NCBI RefSeq assembly: GCF_004114955.1
Contig: NZ_CP030053.1
Span: 4,526,001 to 4,590,000, forward strand
Length of the DNA stretch: 64,000 nucleotides
Direction: 5' to 3'
From: Bradyrhizobium guangzhouense
GTDB taxonomy: Bacteria > Pseudomonadota > Alphaproteobacteria > Rhizobiales > Xanthobacteraceae
The notes beneath the pieces were generated by a model. The model was given only the letters and a program-made list of their open reading frames with translations. It ran no database searches and had not been told where the DNA came from. Both the position numbers and the translations under genes were made by a program. The stretch's first letter is position 1; the number at the start of each line of letters is the position of its first letter. Below, piece after piece: positions 7,121 to 16,671 of the stretch.

Positions 7121-8209
7121 GTGGGAGGAATGCTCAGTCCGTCGACCATAGCGTTTGCATGCGGGCTTGCCGCCGGCGCCGTGCTCGGCGTTGCCGGCCG
7201 CGCCGGCCGTTTCTGTACGCTCGCGATGCTCGAGGATGCATTCTTCGGATCGGATTATCGCCGGCTGAAATCCTTTGCGCTGGCTGCAGCCGTGGCCCTG
7301 CTCGCAACCCAGGCGCTCGCCGCGCTCGGCATCGTCGACCTGTCGCGGTCGATCTATCTGACGGCATCGATCGGCCTTGGCGGCGCGATCATTGGCGGGC
7401 TGATGTTCGGCGTCGGCATGGCGCTGGTCGGCACCTGCGGCTTCGGCACGCTGGTGCGCGTCGGCGGCGGTGATCTCCGCGCCATCGTGGTCTTTCTCGT
7501 GCTCGGCCTGTCGGCGCTCGCGACCATGCGCGGCATCACCGGCATGTTGCGCGTGGCGCTGATCGAGCCCTTGTCGCTGCGGCTTCCCGAGGGAAGCACG
7601 CAAACGCTGACGTCGCTGCTTGGCGCAGGCGGCACGGCTCGCGCGGTCCTCGTGATAGCGATTGCCGCTGCGCTTGCGTTTTGGGCGCTCGCAGACGGCA
7701 GGCTGATCCGCTCGCCGCGGCTCCTGGTCTCCGGCCTTGCCGTCGGCGTCGCGATCGCGTTCGGCTGGTTCGCGACAGGGTGGCTCGCGGACGACGAATT
7801 CGATCCCGTGCGGGTCTCCTCACTCACCTTCGTGGCCCCGCTCGGCGACACCATCCTCTATGTCGCAACTTTCTCCGGCGCACGGCTGAATTTCGGCATC
7901 GGCTCCGTCGCCGGCGTCGTGGCGGGCTCTTTTGCCGCAGCGATGCTCGCGCGCGGCTTCCGCTGGGAGGCCTGCGACGACGCGCGCGAATTGAAGCGTC
8001 ACATGACCGGCGCGCTTCTGATGGGTATCGGAGGCGTCATATCGATGGGATGCACCATCGGCCAGGGCTTGACCGCGTTCTCGACGCTCGCCGCCTCGGC
8101 GCCGATTACCATGCTGGCGATTGCCTGCGGAGCTCGACTGGGGCTCGAGTTCACGATGACCGGCGAGTGGTTGCCAGCAGTGCGCAAGCTGTTCGGCGTC
8201 TCGATGTAG
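7121..8209 (+). CDS. YeeE/TsuA-like thiosulfate transporter
   Basis: This polytopic membrane protein of about 362 residues belongs to the YeeE/YedE (sulf_transp) family. The structurally characterised YeeE passes thiosulfate along three essential cysteines in short loops. Three cysteines sit in matching contexts here: Cys32 ([11 protein letters not shown]), Cys106 (VGTCGFGTL) and Cys311 (SMGCTIGQG). The family's internal duplication is visible as two Gly-rich GxxxGxC segments. It follows soxR by 65 bases on the same strand and probably supplies or clears cytoplasmic thiosulfate. Start codon uncertain: a GTG at 7121, or an ATG at 7130 that is too close to its GGGAGG. Confidence 0.82.
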   Translation: MGGMLSPSTIAFACGLAAGAVLGVAGRAGRFCTLAMLEDAFFGSDYRRLKSFALAAAVALLATQALAALGIVDLSRSIYLTASIGLGGAIIGGLMFGVGMALVGTCGFGTLVRVGGGDLRAIVVFLVLGLSALATMRGITGMLRVALIEPLSLRLPEGSTQTLTSLLGAGGTARAVLVIAIAAALAFWALADGRLIRSPRLLVSGLAVGVAIAFGWFATGWLADDEFDPVRVSSLTFVAPLGDTILYVATFSGARLNFGIGSVAGVVAGSFAAAMLARGFRWEACDDARELKRHMTGALLMGIGGVISMGCTIGQGLTAFSTLAASAPITMLAIACGARLGLEFTMTGEWLPAVRKLFGVSM

Positions 8210-8445
8210 AAGGCGGCGGCCTCGCCGATCTCGACTATCCTGCCCAGGTACAACACCGCGATCCAGTCGCTGATGTAGCTGACAGCGGCGAGGTTGTGCG
8301 CGACGAAGATATAGGTGAGCTGAAATTCCCGCTTGAGCTTACCGAGCAGATTGAGCACGTGCGATTGGACGGATACGTCGAGTGCCGACACCAGCTCGCC
8401 GCAACGACCCGTTTCGGCAACAACCTTGCTGCATTGGTCGGAGCG
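8210..8445 (-). pseudogene. Remnant of an oligopeptide/dipeptide ABC transporter ATPase (DppF/OppF type)
   Basis: The minus-strand translation reads as the C-terminal half of a peptide-transporter ATPase: the D-loop/Walker B exit [10 protein letters not shown], then the H-loop segment [16 protein letters not shown] and the family's [11 protein letters not shown] equivalent. No Walker A, no start and no normal C-terminal oligopeptide domain are present. Similarity seems to continue 5' in another frame (LLPKRVVAA), which implies a frameshift near 8400. The matching stretch stops right at the yeeE stop codon, so a rearrangement joint lies at about 8207-8212. Confidence 0.75.
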
Positions 8446-8454
8446 GCGGTGCTG

Positions 8455-9420
8455 TCACACCGCGATCGTGCTGTCCACCATCGGCAACATCGCGGACTGA
8501 CTAATGTCGGCAACTGAGAAGCCGGCGGATATCTCGAAGCGGCCGGCCTCGATCCGCCACGCTTGCGCACGCGTGTCGAAATAGGAAAACGCACGTGGCG
8601 GCAAGGCGAGAGTGAGTTCGCGCCGTTCAGCCGGATCGAGCGTCACCTTGGCGAAGCTCTTCAACTCGCGCAGGGGACGGGCAACCGACGCCTCGGATCG
8701 CCGACATAGATCTGTACCACCGTGCTCCCGCGCCGCCGGCCGGTGTTGGTCAGCGTCACTGCGACACGCGCTCCCGTTCCGTCTCCGGCGGCGGTCAAAT
8801 CTGACAGGGCGAAGGTGGTGTAGCCGAGCCCGTGACCGAAGGCGAACATCGGCGCAATGCCGTGACGATCGTAGTGCCGGTAGCCGATAAACACGCCCTC
8901 GGCATAGTGAACCCTGCCGTCCTCGCCGGGATAAACTGCGGATCCTCGCTCCAGGACAGATTGCCCTGCCAGCGAGTGGGAAAGGTCTGCGGCAGACGGC
9001 CCCCCGGCTCCGCTGCACCAAACAGAACGTCCGCGATTGCGTTGCCGGCCTCTTGTCCGGGGTACCAGGCCTGCAGGATCGCCGGTGCGTCACGCATCCA
9101 CGTCGATGCAACCGGACCGCCGGTTTGCAGAACGACGATCGTGTGCCTATTGGCGGCCAGCACCGCCTCGACCAGTTCGTCTTGGCGGCCCGGCAAGGTG
9201 ATCCCGTCAAGGTCACTGCCTTTCGTATCCCATTCGCCGGAGCGCCCGACGAATACGAGAGCGGTCTCGGCTGCTGCGGCAGCCTTTGCGGCCGCGGCGA
9301 TATCGGCGTCGCCGAGGGGACGGCCGATGCCGGCGCGCAAGGCCGAAAAGCGGAGATTGTCGAATCGCTTCGAGCCGAATTCGATCACGGCCAATGTGAG
9401 CAGGCTTGTGGCACAAGTGA
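8455..9420 (-). pseudogene. Frameshifted C-terminal part of a GH3 beta-glucosidase
   Basis: Three consecutive minus-strand frames together spell the C-terminal half of a glycoside hydrolase family 3 enzyme. The first (about 9420-8930) has VGRSGEWDTKGSDLDG, LVFVG and GKLP-like PGGRLPQTFP. The second (about 8925-8700) has FIGYRHYDRHG, FAFGHGLGYTTF and a fibronectin-III-like start. The third (8700-8455) has RELKSFAKVTLDPAERREL. At least two frameshifts are needed, near 8930 and 8700. The N-terminal barrel carrying the catalytic nucleophile is missing. This is a decayed gene, probably once linked to the adjacent peptide-type ABC remnant. Confidence 0.85.
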
Positions 9421-9517
9421 AGGACTTGAATTTCCCAGGCAGGCGGCGGACGAGTGCTGACGAGCGGTCTCGCTGCGCCGCCAAACGGCGCGTGAGTTGG
9501 CCTCAGTCAGGCAGTAA

Positions 9518-10255
9518 TCACGCAGCGCCGCTAAGATAGAGCCGCTTGACGATATCGTTGCCCCGCAATTCGTCCACCGAGCCGGCCGAGACGACGATCT
9601 CGCCATGGACAATGATATAGCCACGGCCGGCGATCCGGATCGCTTGGTTGAAGTTCTGCTCCGCCATCAGCACCGTCAGGCCGAGATGCTGATTGAGCTC
9701 GCCTATCTTGGTGATCGTCTGCGAGACCAGGAGCGGCGAGAGACCTACCGAAGGTTCGTCGACCAACAACAACCGTGGCGACGACATGAGGGCGCGCGCA
9801 ATGGCCAGCATCTGCTGTTGCCCGCCCGACATGGTGCCCGCCAGTTGCGCCTGCCGCTCCTTGAGAACGGGAAACGTTTCGAAAGCGACCGCCAGGTTGC
9901 GGTCGATATTGCGCCTGGCAGCCTTGCGGAACGCGCCGAGCATCAGATTTTCCAGCACGGTCAACCGAGGGAACAACCGCCGGCCTTCTGGAACCATTGC
10001 TACGCCGAGGTCGACGATCTCTTCCGTCGAAAGACGGGACAGATCGTGCGTGGCTCCGTCAATCGTCAAAGAGATGACGCCGCGTTGCGGCCGCACCAGG
10101 CCCGCGATGCACTTCATGAGCGTGCTCTTGCCATTGCCGTTGGTGCCGAGCAAGGCGACGGTTTCGCCGGCATCGACATGGAGCGAAACGCCGCGCAGCG
10201 CCTTCACGGCGCCGTAACCCGCATCAAGGTCGTTGATGGCCAGGCTAAGTGCCAA
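9518..10255 (-). CDS. livF: LivF-type ABC transporter ATPase
   Basis: This ATPase of a branched-chain-amino-acid-type (HAAT) importer has about 245 residues. Walker A is GTNGNGKST (37-45), the signature is MSGGQQQMLAIARAL and Walker B is LLLVDEPSVGLSP. The TTG at 10255 is chosen because AGGAGG lies six bases upstream and the LivF homology starts there (ALSLAINDLDAGYG); the frame is open further but shows no homology. It overlaps the livG stop by 11 bases. It is the last gene of the coxM-S-L-livJ-H-M-G-F operon. The true substrate is unknown; family members carry amides, urea and aromatic acids as well as amino acids. Confidence 0.92.
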   Translation of the reverse strand: MALSLAINDLDAGYGAVKALRGVSLHVDAGETVALLGTNGNGKSTLMKCIAGLVRPQRGVISLTIDGATHDLSRLSTEEIVDLGVAMVPEGRRLFPRLTVLENLMLGAFRKAARRNIDRNLAVAFETFPVLKERQAQLAGTMSGGQQQMLAIARALMSSPRLLLVDEPSVGLSPLLVSQTITKIGELNQHLGLTVLMAEQNFNQAIRIAGRGYIIVHGEIVVSAGSVDELRGNDIVKRLYLSGAA

Positions 10256-10985
10256 GATAGGCCTCCTGCACCCGTTTGTCGGCCATGACTTCGGACGGCG
10301 CTCCGATTGCGATGATCCGGCCGGCATCAAGGCACATGACACGCTCGGAGAAGCGCATCACTGCCTGCATGATATGCTCGATCATGATGATGGTGATGTC
10401 CCGGCTTGCGAGGTTCAACAGCAGGTCCAACACCTCGTCGACCTCCGAGCTGGAAAGGCCCGCCATGGCCTCGTCCGAAATCAGCAGCTTGGGGTGCGTC
10501 GCCATCGCACGCGCGAGTTCCATCTTGCGCAATTCCACCTGACTGAGCTGCGTGGCGGAGACGTTGGCCTTCGACCCCAGCCCCATTTGATCGAGGATCG
10601 ACATCATGGTGTCCCGGCGCTGCGCCACAGAGACGTGCTCGTGCGCGGCGAAGTCGAGTGCGACCATGAGGTTTTCGGCAACCGTCATGCTCCGGAACGG
10701 CCGCGGAATCTGGAAGCTGCGGGCAATGCCCCGGCGCGTGCGCAGGTGAGGCTGGAGCGGCGTAATGTCCTCGTCGCGAAACATGATGGTGCCGGGTTCA
10801 GTGCGAAACGCGCCGGAAATGCAGTTGATGAGTGTCGTCTTGCCGGAGCCGTTCGGACCGATCAGACCGAAGCGCTCGCCGGGCCTGATATCGACGCTGA
10901 CGCTATGGAGCGCTGTGAACCCGCCAAAGCGCTTCGTGAGCGCACAAATCCGTAGCAGCGGCGCCTGGGTCTCGGAGAGGCTCAT
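10245..10985 (-). CDS. livG: LivG-type ABC transporter ATPase
   Basis: This is the second ATPase of the HAAT importer, 246 residues. Walker A is GPNGSGKTT at 43-51, and the Walker B region reads LLISDEAMAGLS with the catalytic Glu kept. The ABC signature is degenerate (LSQVELRKMELARA in place of LSGGQ), which I believe is common in LivG-like proteins, where the canonical motif is supplied by the LivF partner. It overlaps livM by four bases (ATGA) and livF by 11 bases. Confidence 0.92.
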   Translation of the reverse strand: MSLSETQAPLLRICALTKRFGGFTALHSVSVDIRPGERFGLIGPNGSGKTTLINCISGAFRTEPGTIMFRDEDITPLQPHLRTRRGIARSFQIPRPFRSMTVAENLMVALDFAAHEHVSVAQRRDTMMSILDQMGLGSKANVSATQLSQVELRKMELARAMATHPKLLISDEAMAGLSSSEVDEVLDLLLNLASRDITIIMIEHIMQAVMRFSERVMCLDAGRIIAIGAPSEVMADKRVQEAYLGT

Positions 10986-11941
10986 ATCTTCCCCTCCTTT
11001 CGGTTGGCGCGCAGCTTTTTGATCAGGCCGACGATACCCTCCGGTGCGCCCACGACGAACAGCACCAGCATCAAGCCGAGCACTAGCAGATTAACTTCCG
11101 ACGAGATCGTGACGGTCAGCACTTGTTGCGTCGTGCCGAGCAGGATCGCACCGATGATGGGCCCAGCCCAATGCGCGGTTCCACCGATCAGCGACATCGC
11201 CAGCGTCGTGACGGAGTAATTGAGATTGAACGCCGACCCCGGGTCCGCGTATTGCAGGTACATCGCGGCAGGGGCGCCGACAGCGCACATCAGCGACCCT
11301 GAGATCACGCAGGCGAGCAGCTTCAACCGCAAGGTCGGCACGCCCGTGCATTCGGCCGCAAGTTCGTCGTCCCTGAGCGCCTGCAAGCCGCGACCGATCC
11401 ACGAATTCTGGATGTAACGCGAGATCGCAACCGCCAGGACCACGAGGACAGCTTGGACGAAGAACAGCATTTGAACATAGCTGTCGAACGGTGGGGTCAC
11501 TGCCGGCCGCTGGATCTGAATGCCCGCCGCCCCACCGACATATCGCCAGTTCGTGACCGTCGTCTCGATGACGATCGTCAGGGCAATCGTCGCGATCGAG
11601 AAGAAGATGCCCTGCATGCGAAGCGTCAGAAGACCGAGCGCAAGCCCCATGAGCGCGCCGATCGCGGCGCCGGTCAGGATCTGCACGGGAAGCGGCGCAC
11701 CAAAGGCAGTCACCATAAAGACCGAGGCATAGACACCAACGCCGTAAAACGCGCTGGTGCCGAAATTCACATAACCCGCATAACCGCCAAGGATACTCCA
11801 TGCAACGGCGAGCGCGATGGATTGCAGGATGACGTAGCCGGCGAAGAACGGATATTGGTTATCGACGACCTGGGTCATCACGAGGACGGCAGCGAGAAAG
11901 ATGATCGCTCCGATCCAGAAGGCAACGCCGTTGCGTTTCAT
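10982..11941 (-). CDS. livM: LivM-type ABC permease
   Basis: This inner-membrane permease has 319 residues and about eight to ten hydrophobic segments. It carries the LivM family stretch GGYAGYVNFGTSAFYGVGVYA near the N-terminus and the QALRDDELAAECTGV coupling loop that contacts the ATPases. The ATG at 11941 overlaps the livH stop codon (ATGA) and is preferred over the upstream extension of the open frame, which antisenses livH coding sequence and has no homology. It pairs with LivH to form the translocation channel. Confidence 0.92.
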   Translation of the reverse strand: MKRNGVAFWIGAIIFLAAVLVMTQVVDNQYPFFAGYVILQSIALAVAWSILGGYAGYVNFGTSAFYGVGVYASVFMVTAFGAPLPVQILTGAAIGALMGLALGLLTLRMQGIFFSIATIALTIVIETTVTNWRYVGGAAGIQIQRPAVTPPFDSYVQMLFFVQAVLVVLAVAISRYIQNSWIGRGLQALRDDELAAECTGVPTLRLKLLACVISGSLMCAVGAPAAMYLQYADPGSAFNLNYSVTTLAMSLIGGTAHWAGPIIGAILLGTTQQVLTVTISSEVNLLVLGLMLVLFVVGAPEGIVGLIKKLRANRKEGKI

Positions 11942-12819
11942 GATCGCCTGCCAAACAGGCCCTGTGGCCGCACGGCCAGAATGGCGAGCAACATCGCAAA
12001 GGAAATCGCCGGAGCCCAGGAAGCGCCGAACAGGGTAAGGACAATCGACTCCGCAACGCCCAGAATGATGGCGGCGACGAGCGTGCCTCCGAGGCTGCCG
12101 AGCCCCGCCATCACCACGACGCAGAATGTGCGTCCGATATAGGCGCGGTCGAGCGTTGGGTCGACGGGAGAAACGATGATGAGCAAGGCACCTGATATCC
12201 CGAGCACGGCGGTGGCGATCCCAAAGGCCCACTGCTTGACCTTGATCGGGTTGGCGCCCATCAACCGCAGTGCTTCCTGATCTTGCGCCACCGCGCGGAT
12301 GGCGCGGCCCATGAACGTCCGCGACAGATACAAGGTGAGCAACATTGTCAGCACAGTCGCGACAGCGAAGGCAACGAGAAGCCGGTACGGAATGCGGATA
12401 TCACCGAGCCGCCATGCCTTGCCGATATAGCTGGCAGAGACGGAACGTTGGTCGACGCCGAATTGCAGAATGATCAGCACCTCGATGATGAAGGCGACGC
12501 CGAAGAAGAAGGCAATGCCGCGCACGGCGGCGTCGCTGCCCCGCTTCTCGAACGTCTCGTAGTACAGGCGATAGGCCGTAAGCCCTAACAGGAAGAATAT
12601 CGGCGTGATCACCAGCCCGGCGACCAGCGGATCAACCCCATAGTTCTCGTTGAGGAAATACACCGCATAGGACGCCAGCACCAGAAACGCCGGATGCGCT
12701 ACATGGGGGACGTCGAGCAATCCAAACGATACCGACAACCCGAGGCTGACCGCTCCGTAAAAGCAGCCGAGCAACACCCCGATCACCACCGCATCGAGCA
12801 GCAGATCCAGTGAAAACAA
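11938..12819 (-). CDS. livH: LivH-type ABC permease
   Basis: This inner-membrane permease has 293 residues. The typical LivH N-terminus (LLLDAVVIGVLLGCFYGAVSLGLSVSFGLLDVPHVAH) shows the start of the first membrane segment. The ATPase-contact loop ALRLMGANPIKVKQWAFGIA and the C-terminal GGLGSLGG-like MAGLGSLGGTLVAA are present. A TTG at 12819 preceded by GGGGGACC is the most sensible start; the upstream extension runs through the livJ-livH hairpins. The stop overlaps livM. Confidence 0.9.
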   Translation of the reverse strand: MFSLDLLLDAVVIGVLLGCFYGAVSLGLSVSFGLLDVPHVAHPAFLVLASYAVYFLNENYGVDPLVAGLVITPIFFLLGLTAYRLYYETFEKRGSDAAVRGIAFFFGVAFIIEVLIILQFGVDQRSVSASYIGKAWRLGDIRIPYRLLVAFAVATVLTMLLTLYLSRTFMGRAIRAVAQDQEALRLMGANPIKVKQWAFGIATAVLGISGALLIIVSPVDPTLDRAYIGRTFCVVVMAGLGSLGGTLVAAIILGVAESIVLTLFGASWAPAISFAMLLAILAVRPQGLFGRRS

Positions 12820-12839
12820 TTGAGGTCCCCCTTGGCCCG

Positions 12840-12914
12840 GCTCGAGAAGCGCCCTCGAGCGGCCCGCACTGGAGTATTCGAACTTGCGGCCCGGGATGAC
12901 TTTTCCCGGGCCGC
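12840..12914 (-). other. Two stem-loops in the livJ-livH gap
   Basis: Between livJ and livH the sequence contains a perfect 10-bp inverted repeat (GCGGCCCGGG 12886-12895, CCCGGGCCGC 12905-12914, 9-base loop) and a 7-bp one (GCTCGAG 12840-12846, CTCGAGC 12854-12860, 7-base loop). On the transcribed strand the larger hairpin comes first, 15 bases after the livJ stop. Such intergenic hairpins often protect the binding-protein message, or partly terminate behind it, giving more binding protein than permease. The structure is visible; the function is inferred. Confidence 0.65.
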
Positions 12915-12929
12915 CTCGAGACACGCGGC

Positions 12930-14213
12930 CTATGTTCGCGCCGCCTCAAACGGAGCCACCAGTTCGCCGGACTTCAGATGGTCAGGAAACAGGATCACCT
13001 GTTTGCCGGAGCTACGAAACTGTTCGATGTTCTTGTCCACGACGCCACGGAACTGAGCCTGCAACACGGCTGTTTCCTTCCGCTCGCCGTCGGCCGAAAA
13101 CGCGATCGGACCGACGATGGTCTTGTGTGTGTTCTCACGCAGATATTTTGCGAGTGCCTTTTGATCCAGCGACCCCACGGCACTGATGGCCTGCTCGGTG
13201 AGCTGGCCGCTGGCATAGCCGAACGGTGCCAGATAGTAGCCGAGCGGGTCGATCTTCGCTTCCACAGCCCGCTTGGTGTACTTGTCGAAGAACTCCCTGG
13301 TTCCCTCGAAGTACATGCTCTTCTCGGGAAGCCAAGTGTTGTAGTTGACAACGCCGTTGAGCAGCGAGCCCATATTCTCCATCACGGCACCAAACTGAAG
13401 GCCGACCATGCCGCCGCCGAAAACCTTGACGCTGTCGCCGATGCCGATCTCGTTGACGGCGCGCAGAATGCCGGTGGAGTCCGGCGGATAGGACGCGACG
13501 TAAACGATGTCGGGCTTGGTCGCCTTGAGCGCGCGGATGATGCTGGAAAACTCGACCGTGTTCGGCGGATAGGCCTGGTCGAACACGATCGGCAAGTTGC
13601 GCTTGGTCGCGACCTCGCGCGCGGTCTTCGCCAGATTCTGCGCGAATTCCTGGTCAGCCGAAAGCAGCGCCATGGATTTTCCGCCAGCCTTCTGGCCGAT
13701 ATCGAGATACGAGGTCGCCCAGCTGTCAGCCGGTCCCCACGGCGCGTTGTTGAACCACATATCGTGGCCGACCTTGCTGTTGACCTGGAAAGAGAAGTTT
13801 CCGATCAGCAGAAGCCCACGCTGTTTGACCATCGGCATGATCGGCGCCGTCGGTACCGTCGCATACGGCGCGAACAAGAGGTCGACCTTGTCGATATCGA
13901 TCAGCTTCGAATAGATCGCTGGCGTCTCCGAGGCGCTCGACTTGTCGTCATAGACCACCAGTTCGACCTTGCGGCCGCCAAGTAGCCCGCCTTTGGCGTT
14001 GACGTCGTCCCGCCAGATCTCGATGCCGAGCAACGACGCCTTGCCGCCGCCTGCGAGACCACCGGTTTGCGGCATGCTCATGCCGATTTTGATCGGAGCC
14101 GCTTGCGCCTGCAACAGGTTCGCCCCGAGCGGGGAAGCAGCGATCGCGGCACCCGCGGACGCCAGCAGGCGACGACGCGAGATCGATCCTGGCTTGGATA
14201 CCCTCTTCGACAT
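12930..14213 (-). CDS. Periplasmic substrate-binding protein of the first Liv-type transporter
   Basis: This amino-acid-type (LivJ/Peripla_BP_6) binding protein has 427 residues and an N-terminal twin-arginine signal (SRRRLLASAG). The mature chain starts IKIGMSMPQTGGLAGGG, the classic first strand and ligand loop, followed by LLGGRKVELVVYDDKSS. The ATG at 14213 is chosen because GGGAGG lies nine bases upstream; a TTG six bases earlier is too close. It lies 64 bases after coxL in the same operon, which couples uptake to the molybdenum hydroxylase. The ligand is unknown. Confidence 0.9.
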   Translation of the reverse strand: MSKRVSKPGSISRRRLLASAGAAIAASPLGANLLQAQAAPIKIGMSMPQTGGLAGGGKASLLGIEIWRDDVNAKGGLLGGRKVELVVYDDKSSASETPAIYSKLIDIDKVDLLFAPYATVPTAPIMPMVKQRGLLLIGNFSFQVNSKVGHDMWFNNAPWGPADSWATSYLDIGQKAGGKSMALLSADQEFAQNLAKTAREVATKRNLPIVFDQAYPPNTVEFSSIIRALKATKPDIVYVASYPPDSTGILRAVNEIGIGDSVKVFGGGMVGLQFGAVMENMGSLLNGVVNYNTWLPEKSMYFEGTREFFDKYTKRAVEAKIDPLGYYLAPFGYASGQLTEQAISAVGSLDQKALAKYLRENTHKTIVGPIAFSADGERKETAVLQAQFRGVVDKNIEQFRSSGKQVILFPDHLKSGELVAPFEAART

Positions 14214-14277
14214 AGGCAATTTCCTCCCTTGTATATTGTTGTTTGGCCTGATCGTGTTTGGCCAGCAGCGTCCCTCG

Positions 14278-16671
14278 TCAGATTTTCCCCAGAGCCGTCA
14301 GGATAACCTGCGGCGTCAGGGGAATCTCTGTAATTATTGTATCGAACGGTGTGAGCGCGTCGTTGACCGCGTTGGTCACCGCCGCGGCCGCCCCCGCGGT
14401 GCCCGCCTCGCCCGCGCCCTTGGCGCCAAGCTCGGACTCGCGCGTCGGCGAGACCACATGGCCGACGTCGATATCGGGCATCTCGCCGGACATCGGCACC
14501 AGATAGTCGGCCATGTTGGCATTGGTGAGTTGTCCGCGATCGTCATAGATGCACTTTTCAAACAGCGCCGCGCCGAGCCCCTGCACGACCCCGCCCCTGA
14601 TCTGCTCGTCGACCAGTTGCGGATTGATGATGGTACCACAATCCTCGACCACCCAATGCCTCAGCAATTTGACGAAGCCGGTGTCGGTATCGACCTCGAC
14701 CCAGGCGGCCTGAACACCGTTAGTGAAGGCAAACGGGTACTCCCGAGGGACGAAGTGCCTCGTCGCCATCAGTTCGGGCCGGATGCCCGGCGGTAAGGTG
14801 TCGGGACGGAAATAGACGATGCGTGCGAGCTCGCTCAAATCGATGCGCGGCGTGCCGTCGCTAGCGTCAACCACTCCATTGTTCACGATATCGAGTTCGG
14901 CAGGACTAGCTTGCAGGATGGCCGCGGCCACCTCGAGGATATTTTGGCGTAAGATCTTTGTCGCCTGCAACGCCGCCTCCCCGCCGATGCCGGCACCGCG
15001 CGACGCCCAGGTGCCGCCGCCGTAAGGCGTCATGTCGGTATCACCAAGCATGACGCGGACGCGGTCCATGGAGACGCCGAGGACACTGCCCACGATTTGG
15101 GCCGTGAGCGATTCCGAGCCCTGCCCCTGCTCGGTGATACTGGTCTGGCAGATCACCGAGCCTTGCGCATCGAGCCGCACCGCGACGCCGTCCTGCGACG
15201 ATATCCTGGCTCCGCCAACCCCGTAGAACGCGGCGCTCGGGTTGGTCACCTCAATGAAGCTCGCTATGCCGATGCCGCGAAAGATGCCGTCCTTGCGCAA
15301 CCTGGCCTGCTCAGCCCGCAGCGCCTGGTAGTCCATCATCTCGACGATCTTGGTCAGCGAGGCGTGATGCGACAACTGCTCGAACCGCAGCCCCGATGAC
15401 GAGGCACAGGGGTAAGCGTCGTCGGCGATCAGATTGCGGCGGCGGATCTCCACTGGGTCCATGCCGATCTTCAGCGCGGCAAGATCGATCAGCCCCTCCG
15501 TCACCGAACAGGCAATGGGATGGCCGACGGCGCGGTACTGGCACATCACATTCTTGTTCTGGAACACCACCCGTGCCCGCGCGCGATAGTTCTTGTTGGT
15601 GTAGGGGCCGCCGACGAGGTTGACGACCTGGTTGGCCTCGATGGCACTGGTGCGCGGATACATCGAATAGGGACCGATTCCAGTCAAATCGTCGATCTCG
15701 AACGCCGTGATGGTACCGTCGCGTTTGACTCCGATCTTGCCCTTGCAGCGATGATCCCGGGCGTGGATGTCGGTATTGAAGCTCTCGACGCGATCGGCGA
15801 CGAATTTGATGGGGCGACGCAGCAGCTTCGCCAGCGCATAGGTCGCCATCTCGTCGGCGTAGACGTGCACTTTGATGCCGAAGGAGCCGCCGACATCCTT
15901 GCAGACAACGCGAACCTGCGAATCCCGCAGCCCCAGATGCAGCGCCGCGATGTTCTGCACCATGTGCGGGGCCTGGGTACCCTGATAGATCGTGAGCCGC
16001 GCTTCGGCGGCGTTCCAGTCGGCAACGACGGACCGCGGCTCCAGCGTCACGCCGGTGTGCCGGCCGAAGACGAAATCGGCCTCCACCACCGCGTCGGATT
16101 CGGCAAAGGCCTGATCCACGGCGCCAGCCTCGTGGATACGCTCGAATGCGAGATTGTCGCCGAGTGAAGCATGAATGATCGGTGTCGCCGGATCCAGCGC
16201 CGTGCGCATGTCGGTGACGGCTTCGAGTTCCTCGTACTGGACCACAACATGTTCCGCGGTATCCTCGGCCGCCGCGCGGCTCGTCGCCACGATGGCGGCC
16301 ACGGCCTCACCTTGCCAGCAGACCCGATCGACGGCGATCGCCGATTGCGGCGCGGATTTGAGGCCCTTGAGATGCGAGAGCACGCCGACCCAAGGCGTGA
16401 TGACGGCTGCAAGCTCCTTGCCCGTCACGACCGCGATCACGCCCGGGATCTGCTTGGCCGCGCCGACATCAATGCTTACGATCTTCGCATGTGCATGCGG
16501 CGAGCGCAGGAACACGACATGCGCCATTCGCGGCAGCTCGAGATCGCTGACATAGCTGCCGCGTCCCTGCAGAAGCCGGTCGAGATTCGGTCGCGGCACC
16601 GTCCTGCCGATATAGGAGTTCGGGTGGTCCAGCACCGACAGCCTTTCGGGATTGCTGCGGATCGAGCTCAT
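14278..16671 (-). CDS. Molybdopterin-binding large subunit of a xanthine dehydrogenase/CO dehydrogenase-family hydroxylase
   Basis: This 797-residue protein of the CoxL/XdhB family hydroxylates an activated C-H bond using water, with Mo-MCD at the active site. The N-terminal a/b-hammerhead domain (IGRTVPRPNLDRLLQGRGSY onward) is followed by the Mo-cofactor domains. The catalytic Glu is in GAKGAGEAGTAGAA near the C-terminus. The active-site loop reads CQYRAVGHPIACSVTE rather than the AYRCSFR of true (form I) CO dehydrogenase, so it is a form II enzyme acting on some other substrate, such as an aldehyde or heterocycle. It overlaps coxS by four bases (ATGA). Confidence 0.92.
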   Translation of the reverse strand: MSSIRSNPERLSVLDHPNSYIGRTVPRPNLDRLLQGRGSYVSDLELPRMAHVVFLRSPHAHAKIVSIDVGAAKQIPGVIAVVTGKELAAVITPWVGVLSHLKGLKSAPQSAIAVDRVCWQGEAVAAIVATSRAAAEDTAEHVVVQYEELEAVTDMRTALDPATPIIHASLGDNLAFERIHEAGAVDQAFAESDAVVEADFVFGRHTGVTLEPRSVVADWNAAEARLTIYQGTQAPHMVQNIAALHLGLRDSQVRVVCKDVGGSFGIKVHVYADEMATYALAKLLRRPIKFVADRVESFNTDIHARDHRCKGKIGVKRDGTITAFEIDDLTGIGPYSMYPRTSAIEANQVVNLVGGPYTNKNYRARARVVFQNKNVMCQYRAVGHPIACSVTEGLIDLAALKIGMDPVEIRRRNLIADDAYPCASSSGLRFEQLSHHASLTKIVEMMDYQALRAEQARLRKDGIFRGIGIASFIEVTNPSAAFYGVGGARISSQDGVAVRLDAQGSVICQTSITEQGQGSESLTAQIVGSVLGVSMDRVRVMLGDTDMTPYGGGTWASRGAGIGGEAALQATKILRQNILEVAAAILQASPAELDIVNNGVVDASDGTPRIDLSELARIVYFRPDTLPPGIRPELMATRHFVPREYPFAFTNGVQAAWVEVDTDTGFVKLLRHWVVEDCGTIINPQLVDEQIRGGVVQGLGAALFEKCIYDDRGQLTNANMADYLVPMSGEMPDIDVGHVVSPTRESELGAKGAGEAGTAGAAAAVTNAVNDALTPFDTIITEIPLTPQVILTALGKI

